From positions 1 to 64,000 of the forward strand of contig DCKD01000093.1 in NCBI GenBank assembly GCA_002320245.1: a DNA stretch of 64,000 nt. Direction: 5' to 3'. Of this stretch, positions 24,576-32,213 are shown one piece after another. The position numbers and the translations under genes are program-made. The notes beneath the pieces were generated by a model. The model made no database searches, was not told where the DNA came from, and worked only from the letters and a program-made list of their open reading frames with translations. Within the stretch, counting starts at the first letter, position 1. Each line of letters begins with the position of its first letter. The stretch comes from Lachnospiraceae bacterium UBA1683 (lineage in GTDB: Bacteria > Bacillota > Clostridia > Lachnospirales > Lachnospiraceae).

Positions 24576-26588
24576 ATGAAATTATTAGAAGAAATTCAAG
24601 TGGGAAACCTTACATTAAAAAACCGTATTATGTTTCCCCCATTGACCACGGGATATGAAGAACGTGACGGTTCGATCGGAGAGCGGAGTTTTCACTTTTA
24701 TGAGAGATTAGCAAAGGGCGGCGTTTCTTATATCGTCATCGGGGATGTCGCTCCTGTTAATACAGCCTCTCCGACACCGAAATTGTGCGATGACCGTCAA
24801 ATTCCGGCATTTCAGAAACTGGCAGATGTTTTACATGCACATGATTGTAAATTAGCGTTACAAATCTTCCATCCGGAATATGATGTGCCGAGTGTGGGAA
24901 AAATGATTATGGGCTCAAGAATGGCGGCAATGGCAGGGCAGCAGGCGAAAGAAAAAGGTGATATGGAAACTTTCGGTGTGAAAATGGCGGAAGCGAAAAA
25001 GCTGAGTGATGATGCTTATGCGAAGTTACGCCATGATATGCAGCATTTTGTGAGTGAGGCGACTTTTGAACAGCTCGATGAAATCAAAGAAGCAATCGCG
25101 CAGTGCGCCCGAAGAGCAATGGAAGCGGGGGCAGATGCAATTGAAGTTCATGGCGACAGATTATTAGGTTCTATGTGTTCCGTTCTTTTGAATCATCGTG
25201 AGGATAAATATGGAGGAACCTTTGAGAACCGTATCCGTTATGCTCTTGAAGTGGTGGCTGCAATCAAAAAAGCGGCCCCGACATTGATGGTTGAATATAA
25301 ATTACCATTGATTACAAAAAACGCGGATGGCAGCAATCGTGGAAAAGGTGGTTTATTCGAAGAGGAAGGCATTGAATTTGCGAAACGGTTAGAAGAAGCC
25401 GGGGTAGATATGATTCAGGTTGCACAGGCGAACCATACGGGAAATATGGGAGATACCATTCCTCCGATGGGGACTGTCCCGTATAACTGGACATTGCCGA
25501 TTGCGAAAAAAGTAAAAGAAACCGTGAGTATCCCAGTGGCGACGGTTGGGCGTGTCGTAACGGTGGCAAATGGGGAAGCGATTCTGGAAAATGGAGAAGC
25601 AGATATCATTGGATATGGACGGTCCTTGCTATGTGATCCGGATATCGCTTTAAAAGCAGCGGCAGGCGAGCCGATTCGTGAATGCCTGAATTGCAATAAA
25701 GGCTGTGTAGATGCGGTTCAATCCCGCCGGTACATTTCCTGCGTATTGAATGCAGAAAATGGAGACGAGGCGACAATTTCAATCCGGTCTGCCAGTGACA
25801 GGAAAAATGTTGTGGTGATCGGAGCCGGAATTGCAGGGCTGGAAGCAGCAAGAGTGGCAGCTATCCGGGGGCATCATGTTGATTTATATGAGAAGGAAGG
25901 GCGCATAGGCGGACAAATCAATATTGCAGGCGTGCCTCCGAGAAAAGATGAAATCTTACGTTCCATTGAATACTACGAAAAAATACTTCCGACGCTGGAT
26001 GTAACTCTGCATTTGAACAGTGTATGCACAAAAGAAATAATGAATGAAGCGGATGCCGTGATTTGTGCTGTCGGTGCCCATGATATCACGTTTCCGGTTC
26101 CGGGAGCTGAAAGCGCCAATGTTATCTCAAGTTGGGATGTATTAGCGAAAAAGGCGGATGTGAAAGGGCATTGTGTTATTATCGGCGGCGGATTAGTGGG
26201 TACGGAAACCGCGGAATATGTTTTATCGCTGGGATGTCAGGTTTCTATTGTTGAAATGCTGGACAAGATTGCAGGCGGTGAGTCTCCAACTATTCTTCCG
26301 CACATTATGGAAGATTTTGCAAGACATGACGTGAAACAATATGTGAACACGAAGGTGGATTGTATCAAAAATGATGGGACAACTGTTATTGCAACCAACA
26401 CAGAGGATAATTCGGAAGTTGTTATCAATTGTGATAAAGTAATCATGGCGGTAGGTTCTGTCAAGAATACGTTAGATGTAGAGGGAGTGGCTGCGCCAAT
26501 TGTTTATGTGGGAGACTGTTCCGGAGAACGGACCGCAAGTATTGCAGAGGCAATCCGCTCGGGATATGCTGCGGCGAATCAAATTTAG
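24576..26588 (+). CDS. bilR: Candidate bilirubin reductase, long form
   Basis: A 670-residue OYE-type flavoenzyme with FMN barrel, 4Fe-4S motif (CLNCNKGCVDAVQSRRYISC), FAD domain (VVVIGAGIAGLEAARVAAIRG) and NAD(P) domain (CVIIGGGLVGTETAEYVL). In the active-site segment the common HAAHGY is replaced by EVHGDRLLGSMCSVLLNHRED: HGDR falls at residues 192-195. From memory, HGDR is the signature separating gut bilirubin reductases (BilR, bilirubin to urobilinogen) from other OYEs; MFPPLTTGYEERDGSIG near the N-terminus also fits. Residues 101-160 look like an insertion relative to shorter relatives. The ATG at 24576 follows GTGGAGG. Function remains inferred until compared with BilR profiles. The companion-like bilQ-bilS pair is 17.4 kb away. 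Confidence 0.72.
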   Translation: MKLLEEIQVGNLTLKNRIMFPPLTTGYEERDGSIGERSFHFYERLAKGGVSYIVIGDVAPVNTASPTPKLCDDRQIPAFQKLADVLHAHDCKLALQIFHPEYDVPSVGKMIMGSRMAAMAGQQAKEKGDMETFGVKMAEAKKLSDDAYAKLRHDMQHFVSEATFEQLDEIKEAIAQCARRAMEAGADAIEVHGDRLLGSMCSVLLNHREDKYGGTFENRIRYALEVVAAIKKAAPTLMVEYKLPLITKNADGSNRGKGGLFEEEGIEFAKRLEEAGVDMIQVAQANHTGNMGDTIPPMGTVPYNWTLPIAKKVKETVSIPVATVGRVVTVANGEAILENGEADIIGYGRSLLCDPDIALKAAAGEPIRECLNCNKGCVDAVQSRRYISCVLNAENGDEATISIRSASDRKNVVVIGAGIAGLEAARVAAIRGHHVDLYEKEGRIGGQINIAGVPPRKDEILRSIEYYEKILPTLDVTLHLNSVCTKEIMNEADAVICAVGAHDITFPVPGAESANVISSWDVLAKKADVKGHCVIIGGGLVGTETAEYVLSLGCQVSIVEMLDKIAGGESPTILPHIMEDFARHDVKQYVNTKVDCIKNDGTTVIATNTEDNSEVVINCDKVIMAVGSVKNTLDVEGVAAPIVYVGDCSGERTASIAEAIRSGYAAANQI

Positions 26589-26596
26589 CTGCTAAC

Positions 26597-26659
26597 TAAG
26601 ACAGAAGCTTTTCTAAGGAAGGGCAGTTTCGGCTGCCGCTTAGGAAAGTTTATGTCTTA
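26597..26659. terminator. Extended hairpin between bilR candidate and the convergent araC gene
   Basis: TAAGAC...TTTCTAAG...GGCAG-tttcg-GCTGCC...CTTAGGAAA...GTCTTA forms a long interrupted stem of about 24 pairs. It lies nine bases after the reductase stop. T tracts are weak on both sides, so it may be a bidirectional terminator or a protecting structure. Confidence 0.65.
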
Positions 26660-26772
26660 ATTACGAAGTTGATATTTATGCCAATGTCTCTTTCATCACC
26701 GGGACGGACGATAGTACCATGTGAGATTATCAAACGCTGCACGACAGATTTTTTAAAATATTAACGCTGTTC

Positions 26773-27636
26773 CTACGAGAATAGCTCCTTATACTCCTTT
26801 GGTGACATTCCATACTCCCGCTTGAATGCCCGGAAGAAGCTGGAATAATCCTTGAACCCGCACAGCAGATACGCTTCGCTGATGTTTGTGTTGCTCAGAA
26901 TTGCAGCCTGACACATCGCGAGGCGTTTCTTCATAATATACTGGTGCACGGACAGTCCGAGGTTCTCCTTGAAAATATGGGCAATGTGATACTTGCTTAC
27001 ATAGAATCTGCCGGCAAGCCGGTCCAGAGTCAGTTCCTCGTCAAGATGCCGTTCAATATACTGAATCAGGTTTTGGTACAGGCTTAGTTCCTCGTGCGGT
27101 GTCTGGGGATGCTCCATCTCATAGATGGAGCGGTTCAGATGGAGAATCAGGTCGTTGACACACAGAGAGAGCTTTGCTGCCTTGCCAAACCGCTCTGAGT
27201 GGATTTCTTCAATCAGCCGGAAAGCCTTGGACTGTAGTGCATTAAAAGCGATAATATCATAGTGATGGATATATTTCTTTGTGACAGTGACCTGCTGCAT
27301 CAGGTAGACATAGTCCGGAGACAGTTCCAATAATTGATTGCAATACTCTTTGCTTATCCAGAATACAAAGCGGCGGTAAGGAATCTTTTCACTGTGTATC
27401 AGTGCATAGTGAGGTACATTCGGCGGAATCAGAATCACATCTCCGTTCTTAAGAGGATGAATATCCCCATCAATATTAATCGAGACATCCCCCTCAAGAA
27501 ACAAATAGAATTCATAATAATTATGGGCATGGCTTGTCACCCCGCAAAAATTACTGTCATTATAGTAATAAATTTCATAATCACGGGACAACATATACTG
27601 CCGGGTACTGAACGTAGTCTGCAAATTTTTCTTCAT
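26773..27636 (-). CDS. AraC-family regulator with cupin sensor domain
   Basis: A 287-residue transcription factor. Residues 30-110 form an AraC-binding cupin (SHAHNYYEFYLFLEGDVSINIDGD, then GDVILIPPNVPHYALIH). The C-terminal 100 residues contain two helix-turn-helix units (LTLDRLAGRFYVSKYHIAHIF; ISEAYLLCGFKDYSSFFRAFKREYGMSPKEYKE). The ATG at 27636 is six bases after GAGGTG. It diverges from the uxuA operon with 172 bases between the starts, so it is the likely activator of glucuronate genes; the ligand is inferred. Confidence 0.88.
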   Translation of the reverse strand: MKKNLQTTFSTRQYMLSRDYEIYYYNDSNFCGVTSHAHNYYEFYLFLEGDVSINIDGDIHPLKNGDVILIPPNVPHYALIHSEKIPYRRFVFWISKEYCNQLLELSPDYVYLMQQVTVTKKYIHHYDIIAFNALQSKAFRLIEEIHSERFGKAAKLSLCVNDLILHLNRSIYEMEHPQTPHEELSLYQNLIQYIERHLDEELTLDRLAGRFYVSKYHIAHIFKENLGLSVHQYIMKKRLAMCQAAILSNTNISEAYLLCGFKDYSSFFRAFKREYGMSPKEYKELFS

Positions 27637-27671
27637 AATAGCCACCTCGCTTGCTTGGTTAAAATCCGGGA

Positions 27672-27677
27672 ATTATA
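27672..27677 (-). promoter_or_regulatory. -10 box of the araC gene
   Basis: A perfect TATAAT on the minus strand, 36 bases before the ATG. Upstream at about 19 bases is TTGCGG, a slightly long spacing, so the -35 assignment is uncertain. Confidence 0.45.
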
Positions 27678-27732
27678 GTTTAAGCATAACACGCGACCGC
27701 AATTTTTGCAATGTATACAACAACTATATCAA

Positions 27733-27761
27733 TTGGCTTTTTGCAGAGGAACGAATATAAT
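27733..27761 (+). promoter_or_regulatory. Promoter of the uxuA-uxuB-uxaC genes
   Basis: TTGGCT (27733-27738), exactly 17 bases, TATAAT (27756-27761). The start of transcription would be near 27768, giving a leader of about 40 bases. ATGTATACAACAACTATAT directly upstream is a plausible activator contact region but no clear dyad is seen. Confidence 0.82.
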
Positions 27762-27808
27762 GAATTCATCAAATAAAACAAGCCTTAAGAAAGAGAGGAA
27801 CAACCCTT

Positions 27809-28882
27809 ATGGAAATGACATTGAGATGGTACGGATCAAAATTTGACACAGTTACATTGAAGCAAATCAGACAGATTCCCGGAGTGACGGGAGTCATCAC
27901 AACGCTGTACGACACAGAGCCGGGAGAGGTGTGGAGCAGAGAGCGCATCCGTGCCATGAAAGAAGAAGTCGCAGCGGCAGGACTTCATATTGCAGGTATC
28001 GAAAGTGTAAATATCCATGATGCAATTAAGACAGGAGCACCGGAGAGAGAGCAGTATATTGAGAACTATATCGAGACACTGAGAAATCTTGGTGAAGAAG
28101 ATATTCATCTTGTATGTTATAACTTTATGCCGGTATTCGACTGGACACGTACAGAGCTGGCAAGAGTAAGGCCAGACGGTTCTACAGTTCTTGCTTATAC
28201 ACAGGAAGCGGTTGATGCAATCAATCCGGAAAATATGTTTGAGTCCATTGCAGGCGATATGAACGGAACAGTAATGCCTGGTTGGGAGCCGGAGCGTATG
28301 GCCCGCGTAAAAGAGCTGTTTGAGATGTATAAGGATATCGATGATGAGAAATTGTTCGAAAACCTGAAGTATTTTCTGGAGAAGATTATGCCGGTATGTG
28401 ATGAGTATGACATCAACATGGCAATCCACCCGGATGATCCGGCATGGAGCGTATTCGGACTTCCGAGAATCATCATCAACAAGACAAACATCCTGCGGAT
28501 GATGCAGATGGTTGATAACCCGCATAATGGTGTGACATTCTGCTCCGGTTCTTACGGAACAAATCTTGAAAATGACCTTCCGGATATGATCCGTTCCCTG
28601 AAAGGAAGGATTCATTTCGCACATGTTCGTAACCTGAAGTTCATCACACCGACGAACTTTGAAGAGGCGGCGCACCTGTCAAGCGACGGAACATTTGATA
28701 TGTATGAGATTATGAAAGCTTTGTATGATATCGGATTTGACGGACCAATCCGTCCTGATCACGGCCGTATGATTTGGGATGAAGTTGCAATGCCTGGATA
28801 TGGTCTGTACGACAGGGCGCTTGGAGCAACTTATCTGAACGGACTCTGGGAGGCAATCGAGAAAGCCCAGACACGCAAATAA
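27809..28882 (+). CDS. uxuA: Mannonate dehydratase
   Basis: Converts D-mannonate to 2-keto-3-deoxygluconate in glucuronate catabolism. The 357-residue TIM-barrel protein starts MEMTLRWYGSKFDTVTLKQIRQIPGVTGVIT, the family hallmark. Metal-binding and catalytic residues lie in MAIHPDDPAWSVFGLPRI, GVTFCSGSYG, IHFAHVRN and DGPIRPDHGRM. Length is normal. First gene after the promoter and adjacent to the AraC regulator. Confidence 0.96.
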   Translation: MEMTLRWYGSKFDTVTLKQIRQIPGVTGVITTLYDTEPGEVWSRERIRAMKEEVAAAGLHIAGIESVNIHDAIKTGAPEREQYIENYIETLRNLGEEDIHLVCYNFMPVFDWTRTELARVRPDGSTVLAYTQEAVDAINPENMFESIAGDMNGTVMPGWEPERMARVKELFEMYKDIDDEKLFENLKYFLEKIMPVCDEYDINMAIHPDDPAWSVFGLPRIIINKTNILRMMQMVDNPHNGVTFCSGSYGTNLENDLPDMIRSLKGRIHFAHVRNLKFITPTNFEEAAHLSSDGTFDMYEIMKALYDIGFDGPIRPDHGRMIWDEVAMPGYGLYDRALGATYLNGLWEAIEKAQTRK

Positions 28883-28929
28883 AATGAGTGTTCCGAAAAC
28901 ATCTAAATACTGAAAGGAGTCAGTTAGAA

Positions 28930-30543
28930 ATGATTTTAAGTTTGAATGGAATTTCCGATAACAAGGCACAGTGGGAAGAAAAGGGATATCATCTCCCGAA
29001 ATATGATGTGGCAGAGATGGCTGCCGCAACAAAAGAAAACCCATTCTGGATTCATTTTGGAGCGGGAAACCTGTTCCGTGCATTTCATGCAAATGTAGTA
29101 CAGAATATGCTCAATGAAGGTTCACTGGACAGAGGACTGGTTGTTGCAGAGGGATTTGATTATGAAATTGTTGATAAAATGTATGCACCGCATGACAATC
29201 TTGGAATTGTTGCAACACTTAAAGCGGACGGAAATGTTGAAAAAACTGTTGTAGCCAGCGTTGCAGAGGCACTTCCGCTGGATTCTGATAATGAGGCTGC
29301 TTACGGAAGATTAAAAGAGATTTTCACAAAAGATTCTCTGCAGATGGCAACATTTACCATAACAGAAAAGGGTTACAGTCTGGTAAACGGAAGAGGCGAG
29401 CAGCTCCCTGACGTGGCAGCAGATTTTGCTGCCGGACCGGAGAAACCGGCAAGCTACATGGGAAAAGTAACCTCCCTTCTGTATGCAAGATACAAAGCAG
29501 GCGAGAAACCGCTGGCAATGGTCAGTACAGATAACTGCTCCCACAACGGAGACAAGCTGTATGCGGCGATTAATACATTTGCTGAAAAATGGGTTGCAAA
29601 CGGAAAGGCGGAGGCCGGATTCGGAGAATATATCAACTCCGATAAAGTATCCTTTACATGGAGCATGATTGACAAAATCACACCAAGACCGGATGCCTCC
29701 GTGGAAGCAATTCTGATGGAAGACGGCGTGGAGGAATTAGAGCCGGTTATCACTTCGAAGAACACGTATGTCGCTCCATTTGTAAATGCGGAAGAGACAG
29801 AATACCTTGTAATTGAAGACGATTTCCCGAACGGAAGACCCGAACTGGAAAAAGGCGGCTTGATGTTCACAGACCGTGAGACGGTTGATAAGGTTGAGAA
29901 GATGAAAGTCTGCACATGCCTGAATCCGCTGCACACCTGTCTTGCAATTTATGGATGCCTGCTTGGATATGAGAAAATTTCCGAGGAGATGAAAGATACA
30001 GAGCTGAAAAAACTGGTAGAAATTGTCGGATATAAAGAGGGACTGCCGGTTGTAGTAAATCCGGGCATTCTGGATCCGAAAGAATTCATTGACACTGTAC
30101 TTAATGTGCGTGTTCCGAATCCGTTTATGCCGGATACGCCGCAGAGAATCGCAACGGACACATCACAGAAACTGGCAATCCGTTTCGGTGAGACAATCAA
30201 AGCTTATGCAGCAGATGACAAGCTCAATGTAGCAGATTTGAAACTGATTCCGCTTGTATTTGCAGGATGGCTCAGATATCTGATGGCAGTCGATGACGGC
30301 GGAAAAGCCTTTGAGCTCAGTCCGGACCCCTTGTTGGATACCGTATGCCCATACGTTGCAGGATTTAAGCTCGGAGAAGACGCAGACGTTGAAACTGCAC
30401 TGAAACCGATTCTGGAGAATAAGAAAATCTTTGGGGTAAACCTGTATGAAGTCGGCATGGCTGAAACAGTATGCGGATACTTCAAAGAACTGATTGCAGG
30501 ACCAGGAGCAATTCGCGCAACATTGAAAAAATACGTTGGATAA
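28930..30543 (+). CDS. uxuB: Fructuronate reductase (mannitol dehydrogenase family)
   Basis: NADH-dependent reduction of D-fructuronate to D-mannonate. The 537-residue protein is of the polyol-specific long-chain dehydrogenase family: Rossmann-type N-terminus (FWIHFGAGNLFRAFHANVVQ), central GLVVAEGFDYEIVDK, and the C-terminal Mannitol_dh_C domain with MKVCTCLNPLHTCLAIYGC and the conserved catalytic lysine region. AAAGGAG lies upstream of the chosen ATG; an upstream GTG in frame at 28888 has no site. 47 bases after uxuA. Its position between uxuA and uxaC supports uxuB over mannitol dehydrogenase. Confidence 0.93.
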   Translation: MILSLNGISDNKAQWEEKGYHLPKYDVAEMAAATKENPFWIHFGAGNLFRAFHANVVQNMLNEGSLDRGLVVAEGFDYEIVDKMYAPHDNLGIVATLKADGNVEKTVVASVAEALPLDSDNEAAYGRLKEIFTKDSLQMATFTITEKGYSLVNGRGEQLPDVAADFAAGPEKPASYMGKVTSLLYARYKAGEKPLAMVSTDNCSHNGDKLYAAINTFAEKWVANGKAEAGFGEYINSDKVSFTWSMIDKITPRPDASVEAILMEDGVEELEPVITSKNTYVAPFVNAEETEYLVIEDDFPNGRPELEKGGLMFTDRETVDKVEKMKVCTCLNPLHTCLAIYGCLLGYEKISEEMKDTELKKLVEIVGYKEGLPVVVNPGILDPKEFIDTVLNVRVPNPFMPDTPQRIATDTSQKLAIRFGETIKAYAADDKLNVADLKLIPLVFAGWLRYLMAVDDGGKAFELSPDPLLDTVCPYVAGFKLGEDADVETALKPILENKKIFGVNLYEVGMAETVCGYFKELIAGPGAIRATLKKYVG

Positions 30544-30554
30544 TTTCAAATAAT

Positions 30555-30611
30555 AAGGGGACAGTCCCTTCTGATAGGGGACCGTCCCCTATCAGAAGGG
30601 ACTGTCCCCTT
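30555..30611. repeat. GGGACAGTCCC-family repeat, perfect 28-bp arms
   Basis: Three units (30557, 30577, 30598) form one perfect palindrome with a single central C: AAGGGGACAGTCCCTTCTGA then TAGGGGAC, C, and the exact complement. It lies 12 bases after the uxuB stop. This is the longest and most perfect copy in the window. Confidence 0.9.
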
Positions 30612-30615
30612 TGTA

Positions 30616-30645
30616 CTCCGTTATCAGAATATTCTGATAACGGAG
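30616..30645. repeat. 30-bp perfect palindrome next to the repeat
   Basis: CTCCGTTATCAGAAT and its exact complement, without loop. The core CAGAATATTCTG recurs in weaker form after the 16974 repeat (TCTGAATATTCTGA at about 17028), so the repeat unit may include this flank. Located 51 bases before the uxaC start. Confidence 0.75.
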
Positions 30646-30695
30646 CGAGTACATGTTTGTATTTGGCTATAATTATGAAAGAATAGGGTGAAGAT

Positions 30696-32102
30696 ATGAA
30701 AAAATTTATGGATGAGGATTTCCTGTTATCAACGGAATCAGCAAAGAAATTGTATCATGAGTATGCAGAAGTAATGCCGGTGTTGGATTATCACTGTCAT
30801 ATCAATCCTCAGGAAATTTACGAAGACAGAAAATTTGAGAATATTACACAGGTCTGGCTTGGCGGAGACCATTACAAATGGCGTCAGATGCGTTCTAATG
30901 GAGTGGATGAGCGTTACATTACCGGTGACGCGACTGACCGCGAGAAGTTCCAGAAATGGGCAGAGACGCTGGAGATGGCAATCGGAAATCCGCTGTATCA
31001 CTGGAGTCATCTGGAACTGAAACGTTATTTTGGATATGAGGGAAATTTAAGCGGTGAGACGGCAGAGGAAGTTTGGAATCTTTGTAATGAAAAGCTGAGC
31101 CAGGATGATATGACAGTCAGAAATCTGATTAAAAAATCAAATGTTACATTGATTTGTACGACAGACGATCCGGTGGATTCCCTGGAATGGCACAAAAAGA
31201 TTGCCGAAGACGATACATTTGATGTACAGGTACTTCCGGCATGGAGACCGGATAAAGCAATGAATCTGGAGAAACCGGATTATGTAGAATATCTTGCAAA
31301 ATTGAGCGAGGTAAGTAATGTTCAGATTCACAGTTTTGCGTCTTTGATTGAAGCGTTAAAGAACCGGATGGATTTCTTTGCAGAGAATGGATGCAGCGTT
31401 TCCGACCATGGATTGGAATATGTAATGTATGTTCCGGCATCGAATGAAGAAATCGAGGTAATTTTTGCAAAGAGACTGGCGGGCGGGACAATAAGCCGCG
31501 AGGAAGAACTGAAATTTAAGACAGCATATATGGTAGCGCTGGGAAAAGAATATAATAAGAAGAATTGGGTAATGCAGTTGCATTATGGAGTCAGAAGAGA
31601 TAACAACAGGCGTGTATTTGATGCACTGGGGCCGGATGCCGGAATCGACTGTATCAACAATTTCGCCCCATCTTCTGAGATGGCGGCTTACCTGAATGCA
31701 CTGGCTATTACAGACGAGCTTCCGAAGACTATTCTGTATTCACTGAATCCAATTGATAATGCGTCGATAGGAACCATCATTGGATGTTTCCAGGATTCAT
31801 CGGCAGCCGGAAAGATTCAGCAGGGAAGTGCATGGTGGTTCAACGACCACAAGACAGGAATGACAGATCAGATGATTTCTTTGGCAAATTTAGGGCTGCT
31901 TGGCAATTTCATCGGAATGCTGACAGATTCCAGAAGTTTCCTGTCCTACACAAGACATGAATATTTCAGAAGAATTATGTGTGTATTAATTGGCGGATGG
32001 GTAGAAAACGGCGAATACCCGGCAGATTATAAGGCGCTGGAGAAAATCGTAAAAGGAATTTCCTATAATAATGCAGTAAAATATTTTGGGTTTGACTTAT
32101 AA
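30696..32102 (+). CDS. uxaC: Glucuronate isomerase
   Basis: Isomerises D-glucuronate to D-fructuronate (also galacturonate to tagaturonate), the entry step. The 468-residue amidohydrolase-fold enzyme has the metal motif DYHCHINPQEI near residue 30, LICTTDDPVDSLEWH, the QLHYGVRRDNN block and GMLTDSRSFLSYTRHEYFRRIMC near the C-terminus. Full length for the family. The start ATG follows a spaced GGGTGAAG site. Separated from uxuB by two palindromes, so expression may be partly independent. Genes for KDG kinase and aldolase are not in this window. Confidence 0.96.
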   Translation: MKKFMDEDFLLSTESAKKLYHEYAEVMPVLDYHCHINPQEIYEDRKFENITQVWLGGDHYKWRQMRSNGVDERYITGDATDREKFQKWAETLEMAIGNPLYHWSHLELKRYFGYEGNLSGETAEEVWNLCNEKLSQDDMTVRNLIKKSNVTLICTTDDPVDSLEWHKKIAEDDTFDVQVLPAWRPDKAMNLEKPDYVEYLAKLSEVSNVQIHSFASLIEALKNRMDFFAENGCSVSDHGLEYVMYVPASNEEIEVIFAKRLAGGTISREEELKFKTAYMVALGKEYNKKNWVMQLHYGVRRDNNRRVFDALGPDAGIDCINNFAPSSEMAAYLNALAITDELPKTILYSLNPIDNASIGTIIGCFQDSSAAGKIQQGSAWWFNDHKTGMTDQMISLANLGLLGNFIGMLTDSRSFLSYTRHEYFRRIMCVLIGGWVENGEYPADYKALEKIVKGISYNNAVKYFGFDL

Positions 32103-32213
32103 AAAGGGACACCCTTGCATTCAAAAAGGGACACCCTTGCATTCAAAAAGGGACACCCTTACATGCAAATGGGGACGTAGTAAATGTCGAATTTACTACG
32201 TCCCCATTTGCAT
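32101..32213. repeat. Composite repeat: three GGGACACCC units plus GGGGACGTAGTAAA hairpin, copy A
   Basis: Three direct units of AAAAAGGGACACCCTTGCAT-TC at a 22-base period (32101, 32123, 32145), followed by a hairpin with perfect 23-bp arms (ATGCAAATGGGGACGTAGTA-AAT, five-base loop, complement to 32213). It begins within the stop codon of uxaC and ends inside the coding sequence of the convergent response regulator, supplying its last five codons and its TAG stop. Copy B lies inverted at 45829-45936. Confidence 0.9.

Noticed and set aside
25469..25480. GGGGACTGTCCC inside the bilR candidate
   Set aside because: It is a single unit with no partner and codes MGTVP within a well-formed OYE segment; ordinary codons explain it. 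A similar string at 21985 in tex is treated the same way.
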